Origin: Montifringilla adamsi
Taxonomy: Eukaryota; Chordata; Aves; Passeriformes; Passeridae
Direction: 5' to 3'
Length of the DNA stretch: 64,000 nt
Assembly (NCBI GenBank): GCA_017590115.1
Contig: JAGGNK010011003.1
Span: 4,975,899-5,039,898, forward strand
Shown here: one piece after another, positions 11,301 to 21,500 of the stretch
Numbering within the stretch: the first letter of the stretch is position 1
Layout of the letters: every line of letters starts with the position of its first letter
Position numbers and translations under genes: made by a program
The notes under the pieces: model-generated
The model's database searches: none
Told to the model about the DNA's origin: nothing
What the model saw: the letters and a program-made list of their open reading frames with translations, nothing else

Positions 11301-14300
11301 TCCCTGTGGGCTGAATTTGGGCAGCTGCTTCTGTGGGGCTTTTCTCCCTGCCCTGGATTTTTCTGGATCTAACGGCACTGTTGGATCTTTTTTCTCCCTG
11401 CCCTGGATTTTTCTGGATCTAATGGCACTGTTGGATCTTTTTTCTCCCCAGCAAGACTCCATGAACAGATATGGGGCCCTCAGCTCCCAGCACAAGATCC
11501 TGAAGGTGAGGGAGGTTTGGCTGCTGTGTTTTAGGGGTGGAGAATCCCAAGATTCCTGCACTTGGGAAGGCTGAGCTAGAACAGAGCCACAGAATAAAGC
11601 AGGGATTTATTTAAAGGATCTCCTCAATGGATCCACCTTGGGTGTCAGATCTTACTACAATACATCTTCCATAATCCTATTTCTGTAAAATAAAATTATC
11701 TCTAAAATATCTAAAACAGATATTTTAGAGAAATAGAATTATCCATCTTTTAAAACTTATTTCTAATTCCATTTCTCCCTTAACAATATCTATCTTATTC
11801 CCTAACTTTTCTAAATCAACACTGCCTATCTCAAAATTTACATACAAACACACACTACATAAACCTTCTATCAAACTTTTTAAATTCTGTACAAATCCAT
11901 TTCCCACACTTGGGCAGCACAAGAGCCCAGCCAGAGCAGGCCTGATTTTATGAGGCTTTTCTTTATAATTTTTCTATTTTTCTTTATAATTTTTCTATAA
12001 TTTTTCTTACTGCAACATCAGCCTTTGAGCATTTTTATCACCCAGGGTTTGGCTCTTTTTCTGGGTCTCTCAGTGTGAAAATTTGGTTTATCCATTGGAG
12101 CTCACCTTTGGGCTCCTACCAAATATTCCAGTCCATGGGAGAGGCTCAGAGCAGGGCAGCTTAAAGCATTTTATAGCGTTTTATTGTATTTTATAACATT
12201 TTATAGCATTTTATAGCTTATCACCTGCTCTACCTGAAGCACATCTTGATGTTCAATTTTGCTTTTGTTGGAGCAATGCAACTGGAGGCTGCTGGGGTGG
12301 TTTTTAAAAACATTTTTAGACTAAACTTGGCAGTGAAATGCTAATTTAAGTCTGGGATGGAGAAAGAGGGCTGGGTTCCAGCAGCACTGGGCTGGATTTC
12401 CTGAGCTGAGCTGGACCTCCAGCTGCCTGGCTTTTGGATTCCAGCTGGAGGAAAGGAAGTCCAGTTCTGTCTCTTGGGCTTTCTCCCAATTCTGGGATTC
12501 TGGGAACGCTCTGCAACAGCAAAATTCCTCTTCATAGCAACTGCAGCCTGGGCAGAATGCTCTGCTTTGCTTCTCTCAAGGGGACACTCAGAGCTTTTTT
12601 TTTATTCCTGGCTCCTTTTCTCTTGCTTCCTTTTATTGGAGGAGTGGGGGGAAAAAAAAACCAAAAACAACCCCAACCATCTATTTTTTTTTTAAAACTA
12701 CATTTACAGCTGCTGAAAGACAAAACAGCCCTTGGGACTGTGGGAGATTTAAAAAAAAAATGGGATTTTTTTTCTCAGAAAAAGCAGTTTTTAGCCCATT
12801 ATGAGGCTGTGGGTAACACTTCTGCCACTGGAGCCCAGGCAGAAATGTTTCCCAGTGGAGCTGGCTCACTCAGGAGGAAGATTTCTGCCAGGAATGTCAT
12901 TGTCATCACCTGGGAAATGGGAGCTGGAGGTCCCAAATGTCCCCAAAGGGCTCCATGGAGCCTCCAGCACATCTGGCTCGGGTGTCCCCGGGCGCTGCTG
13001 TCACCCCTGGGTGGCTGGGTCACATCTGGAGCTGGCCCAGCCCCTCCCAGCACCTTGACTCTGCCCAAAAAAAACCAGCTGGAGCCTGGCCTGAGCCTTT
13101 GTCTCGCCAAGCCCTTTCTTCCTCTTGGCTGGAGATGAAAATGTTTGGCTGCAGGAGGCACCCTGGCATTCCTGAGCAGCCCAGGGAATTCTGACACGGA
13201 TTTCCTGAGGCTGCTGGGAGGTGAAAAAATGAGCTGTGGCCTCTCCCTGCTTGTGGGTTCTACACCCAGGTCGCTGATCCCACTTTGTCCTGCTGCTGTG
13301 CACAAAGCTGTTCCCAAATCAGGGCACAGACAGCTGGGTTTGAGGTGCTGCTGTTGCCTTTTTCACCTCCCACCCGATCATTTCTGCCGTGGTCTGGAAC
13401 GTTTCTGCTGTCTGGACAGCAGGAGGAAGGTGGGATGGGAGAACTTGGTGCTCTGAGTGGAAGAAATTCTAAAAATGAGAGACCCCGTTGTGGTTGTGTT
13501 CCAGATGAGAATCTTGATTTTATGTTTCAGAAGGCTGATTTGTTATGTTATGATATTATACAATATTAAAATGTTGTATTAAAACTATCCTGAAAATAAT
13601 AGAGAGAAAGGATCCATCAGAAAGCTGGAAAAGAAAGGAATGGAATGATAATAAAATCTTGTGACTGCTCACGGCCTCGACACAGGTGGCTGTCATTGTC
13701 ACCAAGTAAAAACAATTTCACATGCTGGGCAAACAATTCTCTAAATCACATTCCAAAGCAGCAAAACGTGGAGAAGCTGAAGCTTCCCAGCTCCTCAAGA
13801 GAAAAGATCCTGGCAAAAAGATTTTTCATAAAATATGTCTGTGACACCCCGTGAGCGCTCGTGCGTTTTGGGACCATTTTGGTTCCTCTTGGGTTCATTT
13901 TGGAACCACTTTGGTTCATTTTGGGACCATTTTGGTTCATCTTGGGACAATTTGGGTTCATCTTGGGTTCATTTTGGGACCATTTTGGTTCATCTCGGGT
14001 TAATTTTGGGACCATTCTGGTTCATTTTGGGCCCATTTTGGTTCATCTCGGGTTAATTTTTTTTGGGACCATTCTGGTTCCTCTTGGGTTCATTTTGGGT
14101 TCATTTTGGTTCATCTTGGGTTCATTCTGGGACCATTTGGGTTCATCTTGGGTTCATTTTGGGACCATTTGGGTTCATCTTGGGTTCATTTTGGGACCAT
14201 TTTGGTTCCTCTTGGGTGCAGCCCTGGCTGGGCTCTTGTGCTGCCCAAGGTGGCTCCATGGAGGAGATCCTTTTCATAAATCCCTGCTTTATTCTTTGGC

Positions 14301-15510
14301 TCTGTTCCAGCTCAGCCTTCCCAAGGCACCACCCTGACCCTTGTTCTTCTCTCCAGAACCAGCACGACGATGTCAAGAAGCAGCTGCTGGACCTGCAGCT
14401 GCAGCACAACAGCCTCAGACTGGAGCACAGGAAGAGCCTGGAGAGCCACAGCCAGAAATTGGCCCAGCTGCAGCAGGAGAAGGACAGCGAGGTCACCAAC
14501 CTGCAGGGTGAGGGTGACAAACAGAAAACACCAGGCTGAGGAGGGACTGGGATCAGGATTTGTTGGATTGAGCCTTTTTCTGACCCAGGGATGGGCAATT
14601 GAGAGGTGTTTGAAAAGCTTTTATTCCGTTTTCAGTCTCGTGTGAAGGGTGAGGCAGTACAGATGTTATAATTCACTCATCACAGTCAGAAGCCAAGGGG
14701 GAAGGGAAATAAAAATCAAATTATCTGAGTCCTGTGGCAAACACAGCAAGAGCCTGAGCTGAGAGCAGGAGGTGGGAAAGAGCCTGGAGAGAAGGAATTG
14801 CTGGAAGGAATGGGGAGCAGGTTTGTGATTCCTGGGCTTGGAGAGATCTGTGAGGTCAGGAGGAATTTGTGGTGAGAAAGGGAGATGCCACACTTGGAAA
14901 AAAAAAAAAAATCTCTTTTTAAACAAATCTCTTCTTCTCCTGCAGACACGGTGTTTAAACTCAGAGAAGAGAGCAAGCTCCTCAGGAAAGCCCACCAGGA
15001 GGTTCACTCCCAGCTCCTCAATGCCCAGGTAACCACCTGGGCAAATATTCTCTAAATCAGAAATATTCCTTAAATAAGAAATATTCTCTAAATAAGAGAT
15101 ATTTCCTAAATAAGAAATATTCTCTAAATAAGAGCTATTCTCTAAATAAGAAATATTCTCTAAATAGGAGATATTTTCTAAATAAGAAATATTCTCTAAA
15201 TAAGAAATATTTCCTAAATAAGAAATATTCTCTAAATAAGAGCTATTCTCTAAACAAGAAATATTCTCTAAATAAGAAATATTCTCTAAATAAGAGATAT
15301 TCTCTAAATAAGAAATATTCTCTAAACAAGAGACATTATCTAAATAAGAGATATTCTCTAAATAAGAAATATTTTCTAAGCAATGAATCCACTTCCCAGC
15401 AGGGAGATGTTTAACCCCCTGTGAGGTTTCTCTGTGTCCTTCTCCTCCCCTCAGGCTCAGATGGAAGAGTTCAGGCAGCTCAAGGAAGCTCTCCAGAAGA
15501 TGCCAGGCTT

Positions 15511-15541
<31 letters not shown>

Positions 15542-18500
15542 GGAGGAGGGAAGGGGCAGCAGCCCCTGGTGCCAGCCAGCAGCCAGCTGCAGCCAGGGAG
15601 GCAGGAGGTGAGCAGGGCTGCAGATTTCTTCTGGAGCATCACTTGAGGATGTTCGTTCTTTTATAAAGGATTTGTTTGTTCTTTAACAAAGGATTTGTCC
15701 TTTAACAAAGGGTTTGTTTGTTCTTTAACAAAGGATTTTCTGGCCCAGGTTTGGGGGTGTCTGACAGCCAGGGGTGTCTCCTCTGCAGGGTGTGAAGATG
15801 GTGATGCACATCCAGGTGAGGAGCCACGAGCAGAGCCCAGCTCCTGGGCTGGCCCTGGCTGGGGCAGGACAACCCTCCCCAGCAGAAAATGCCCCCGTGC
15901 CAGGCAGCCAGCAGCCAGCAGGGAGCAGAGAGGTGCCACTGCAAAGGTGGGTGGCACAAAACGCTTCTACTCTCAAGTTTTGGGGTGAACATGACCAAAA
16001 GGAGCATCCACAATTGTTCTATGCTCAAGTTTTGGGGTGAAGATGCCCAAAAGCTGCATCTTCTTCTTGTCTTTATTGTGGATTTGCTTGAAAAATGGGG
16101 TTTTTTACTGATTTTGGGACACAAAATTCTTCTATTCTCAAGTTTCGGGGTGAAGATCCCCAAAAGGAGCATCTTCTTTGTCTTTATTGTGGGTTTGCCT
16201 GAAAAATTGGGGTTTTTCAATGAGCCAGAACAACCCTCCCCAGCAGAAAATGCCCCCTGTGCCAGGCAGCCAGCAGGGAGCAGAGAGGTGCCACTGCAAA
16301 GGTGGGTGGCACAAAACGCTTCTACTCTCAAGTTTTGGGGTGAAAATGACCAAAAGGAGCATCCACAATTGTTCTATGCTCAAGTTTTGGGGTGAAGATG
16401 CCCAAAAGCTGCATCCTCTTCTTGTCTTTATTGTGGGTTTGCCTGAAAAATGGGGTTTTTTACTGATTTTGGGACACAAAATTATTCTGCTCTCACCTTT
16501 TGGGGTGAAGATGTCCAAAAGGAGAATCCCTCTTCTTGTCTTTATTGTGGATTTGCTTGAAAAATGGGGTTTTTTACTGATTTTGGGACACAAAATTCTT
16601 CTATTCGCAAGTTTTGGGGTGAAGATGCACAAAAGGAGATTCCTTCTTCTTGTCTTTATTGTGGATTTGCTTGAAAAATGGGTTTTTTACTGGTTTTGTA
16701 ACACAAAATTCTTCTACTCTCAGTGTTTGGGGTGAAGATGCCCAAAAGCTGCATCTTCTTCTTGTCTTTATTGTGGGTTTGCCTGAAAAATGGATTTTTA
16801 AATGGTTTTGTGACACAAAATTCTTGTACTCTCACCTTTTGGGGTGAAGATGCTCAAAAGGAGAATCCCTTTTCTTGTCTCTTTTGTGGGTTTGCTTGAA
16901 AAATGGGATTTTTACTGGTTTTGGGACACAAAACTCTTCTATTCTCAAGTTTTGGGGTGAAAATGCCCAAAGGAGCATCCTCTTCTTGTTTTTATTGTGG
17001 GTTTGCTTGGAAATGGGGTTTTCCCTGGTTTTGGTGGAATTCCTGGGAGTCTGAGCATCCAGATGTGGGGAACAGATTTGTAGAGAGTTTTTCAAATTTG
17101 ATAGAAGGTGGATGTTTGTATGTAAATTTTGAGGTAAGAAATGCTAATTTCGAAATGTTGTAAAATCAGATGGGTGCTGTTGAAAGCAAAATAAAATTAG
17201 AAATAGGTTTTAAAGGATGGTTTTATAGATGTTATTAGATATTTTATCTTTATAGATAAAATCTTTAAAGATTTTTATTTTTATAGATATTTTCTATTAG
17301 ACAAATTGAATTAGGAGAGATGTAGTAAGATTTATGGGGGTAATTTTAGATGGTAAACTTTAAGACATTTATAATATGGTGCAGCAAAAGCTGATAAGCC
17401 AAGAAACACTTATAATGCATTGAAATTAAGAAATAGTCGACTTCTGATTGTGATCATTTGAATTACAACATCTAAATTGTTTCATCTCTAAGTAAAAAAA
17501 AAAAAGTAATCCAACATACAGACACTGGGGAAACCAGTAAAACCAATTGTAAAACCAATTTATTGTCTCAGCAGCTCTGGCAGGACGCTGCTCTGTTCTG
17601 CAAAAGGAAGAAAAAGTTTGTTTTTTTTCTGTGGCTGCAATTCATCAAAGCCTGGCCCCAACCCAGAAAGTGGCTCTGAAAATAAGTGAAAAGTGAAAAA
17701 GTGCTTCCTCCTTTAACTGATTTATCCCCTGTGTGTGTGCAGTTCACTGCAGCAAACAGGATTTCATTCCTGTTTTATCTGTAGAGGAAACTTCTGGATC
17801 TCCTTCCAGACTCAGCCTGTTCCTGCCCTTTCTTCTCTTCTATTTTTGTCTTTTCCCTGAACCCGTGGCCTTTCCAGGGCAGCGACTGTACTTTGATTTT
17901 ATTTATTTATTTTTTAAATTTAAATGGCCACATCCTCCCCAAAGTGCTGGGATAAATCACATCTGCAGGGACCCAGCAGGAGCAGCTCGGGGATTTGTGC
18001 TCCTGGTGCCTTTTGGGGCCACCTAAAGTGGGCTCCAGAGGAGCTCTTGGTGGTGGCCAACCTGCATTTGATGATTTTATAACGGGTTGTGATTTTTCTC
18101 ACTGAAGGGTTTGTGTGCTGGCTTCAGGAGCTGCTGAAGTCAGAGCCACTCGTCCTTTCCAGCAATTAAAACAATTAAATATCTTAAATGGATTTTAAAA
18201 CCTCATTTGTTTGTCTGTTGGCTTCAAGATCTCCTGAAGTCAAAGCCACTCGTCCTTTACAGCAATTAAAACAATTAAATATCTTAGGCAGACTTTTAAA
18301 TCTCATTTGTTTCTTTGCTGGCTTCGGGAGCTTCTAAAGTTAAAGCCACTTGTCCTTTCCAGCAATTAAAAAATTAAAATATCTTAAATAGATTTTTAAA
18401 TCTCATTTGTTTGTCTGCTGGCTTCAGGAGCTGCTGAAGGTAAAGCCACTCGTCCTTTCCAGCAATTAAAAAAAAATTAAATATCTTAGGCAGACTTTTA

Positions 18501-21500
18501 AATCTCATTTGTTTCTTTGCTGGCTTCAGGAGCTTCTAAAGTTAAAGCTACTTGTCCTTTCCAGCAATTAAAAAAATGAAATGTCTTAAACAGATTTTTG
18601 AATCTCATTTGTTTGTCTGCTGGCTTCAAGATCTCCTGAAGTTTAAAGCCACTTGTCCTTTCCAGCAATTAAAAAAATGAAATGTCTTAAACAGATTTTT
18701 GAATCTCATTTGTTTGTCTGCTGGCTTCAAGATCTCCTGAAGTTTAAAGCCACTTGTCCTTTCCAGCAATTAAAAAAATTAAATATCTTAAGCAGACTTT
18801 TAAATCTCCTTTGTTTGTCTGCTGGCTTCAGGAGCTGCTGAAGTCAAAGCCACTCGTCCTTTCCAATTAAAAAATTAAAATATCTTAAATAGGTTTTGGA
18901 ATCTTATTTGTTTTTCTGTTGGCTTAAAGATCTCCTGAAATCAAAGCCACTTTCCTTTCCAGCAATTAAAAACTGGAATGTCTTAAACGGATTTTTAAAT
19001 CTCATGCTTGGAATTTGCTGTAACTTACTGGAGTTAAAAGGTTTTGCTTCTACTATATCTTTAATATAACATACTATACTTTTAATACAATATACTGTAT
19101 CTTTAATACAAGATACTATATCTTTATCACAATATACCATATCTTTAACACAATATACCATATCTTCAATACAATATACCATGTCTTTAACACAATATAC
19201 CATGTCTTCAACACAATATACCGTGTCTTTGATACAATATAGTATAATAAAATAACAAACGAGCCTCCTGAGAGCACGCAGCCAGTGCCCCGTTCTAACC
19301 CAGCTGTGTTTGCTTGCAGCTGGCAGGGCCTGCCTGGCACCCCCAGGGCCCCGCTGCCAGCCCCTGGCAATGCCCAGGCTGCCCCCAGGGCTGGGCACAG
19401 GGGCAGCCCCAGCCCCGGGAGAGGGGCACAGCCAGCACGCAGGGAGGACGAGGAGGAGCTGCAAATGGGTATGCAAATCATTCCTTTGTTTTATTCTATT
19501 CTATTCTATTCTATTCTATTCTATTCTATTCTATTCTATTCTATTTTATATATTTATATATAATATTTATATATTATATCATATATTAAATATATTATAA
19601 ATTATATATTTTTATATATAATTATTATATTTATATAATAAATTTAATATCTATTATCCATTACCTATTATATATTATACATTATAAATATAATATGTAA
19701 TTATATATTATATATATAATATATAATTATAAATCCTTAGCTTACTCTATACAATTACATCACTACACTATAAAACCTTTCACCATCTCATCAATAATTT
19801 CTCACTTAATTAATGCCCATTCTTACAACTACAGAAACACAAATTTATCCTTTTTCTCCTCAATGCCTTCATGTACTTCATTTTTACACCAGCCCAGCTC
19901 CTTCCTCGGCTGCAGCCAAACCCTGCAGGGTCTGTGGAGCTTTCTGTCCTTCCATTTCCTCCTTCATTCCTGTGCACACGTTCACAGGGCACTGAGATAA
20001 ACCACCCCCGTGGTGGCAGTGGCTCTGGGGAGACCCCTCTGACTGTCCCTGTCCCTGTCCCTGTCCTGTCCCTGTCCCTGTCCTGTCCCTGGCAGATGCA
20101 GGAGTCATCGGCAGGGAGGTGCACTCCCAGAAAGAGCCCGTGCTCCAGGAGCCCATGGTGAGTGACCAGAGCATCACAAACCCCTCCAGGGCTTGGAAAG
20201 GACCTTAAATCCCATCCCATTCCACTCCAGCCATCAAAAAATCCCACCTCACCCCATCCCCAGCCATCAAAAATCTCATTTCACCCCACTCCCAGCATCA
20301 CAAACCCCTCCAGGGCTTGGAAAGGACCTTAAATCCCATCCCATTCCACTCCAGCCGTCAAAAATCTCATCTCACCCCATCCCCAGCCATCAAAAATCTC
20401 ATTTCACCCCACTCCCAGCATCACAAACCCCTCCAAAACTTGGAAAGGACCTCAAATCTCGTCTCACCCCACCCCAGCCATCAAAAATCTCATTTCACCC
20501 GATCCCCATCCATAAAAAGTCTCATCTCACCCCACTCCCAGCATCACAAACCCCTCCAAGGCTTGGAAAGGACCTTAAATCCCATCCCATTCCACTCCAG
20601 CCATCAAAAATCCCATCTCACCCGATCCCCATCCATAAAAAGTCTCATCTCACCCCACTCCCAGCATCACAAACCCCTCCAAGGCTTGGAAAGGACCTTA
20701 AATCTCATCTCACCCCATCCCCAGACATCAAAAATCCCATCTCACCCCATCCCCAGCATCACAAACCCCTCCAGGGCTTGGAAAGGACCTTAAATCCCAT
20801 CTCACCCCACCCCAGCCACCTTCCCCTGCCCCAGGCTGCTCCAAGCCCTGCCCAACCTGGCAGGGAAAAGTTTTCATCCTCTCATCCTGCCCTGTTTCAT
20901 CTGGCTCGGAATAAGAGCCCAATCAGTCAATAATCACCCAGAAGTTTCTGTAAACTCCAAACTCCTTGGGTGTGGAGGGATGACAAAGATGTTTTGGGTT
21001 TTGTTTTTTTTTTTTAACAAACACTCACAGGCTTGGAGAGGTGCAAGTGCTCCAGGCTTGCTGGGGAGGGCAGGTTGCTGCCTCCTGAGGGAATATCCTT
21101 CCACAAAAGACTTTCCCTTTTTTATTTATTTTTGGGTTTTTTTGTCCAGATGCCAGATGATGCTGCAGATCCTGCCCAGGACCCCAATAACCAGGGTGAG
21201 GATGAGTTTGAGGAGGCTGAGCTGGAGAGACCTGACTTTGAGGAGAAGGTGGGAGCCTCAGAGAAGTTCAAGGAGCCCAGTGTTAAAGAAGAGTGGAAGG
21301 AGAAGCCACCAAAGGTGACAACCACAGGGCCAGGGAGGGATCCCCAGCTGGGGAGAGCTTCAGGAAACATCAGATTCCTGATGGATCCATAATCCCACTG
21401 GGAGATGTGGCAGGCAGGAGAAAACTCTTTGGCAGGTTGCTCAAAACCAACCAATTTTTTCTTCCACTGGTTGTAATGGAGCTTGAAATTTCCATTTCAT

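Noticed and set aside
15816..15821. Strong internal donor in exon 8 (CAG/gtgagg)
   Set aside because: It was not chosen because the short 27-base exon would leave exon 9 out of frame, whereas the longer exon ending at 15946 fits. RNA evidence could reverse this.
20193..20933. 246-codon His/Pro/Lys/Ser-rich frame
   Set aside because: It is a translation of the CR1-derived minisatellite in intron 10.
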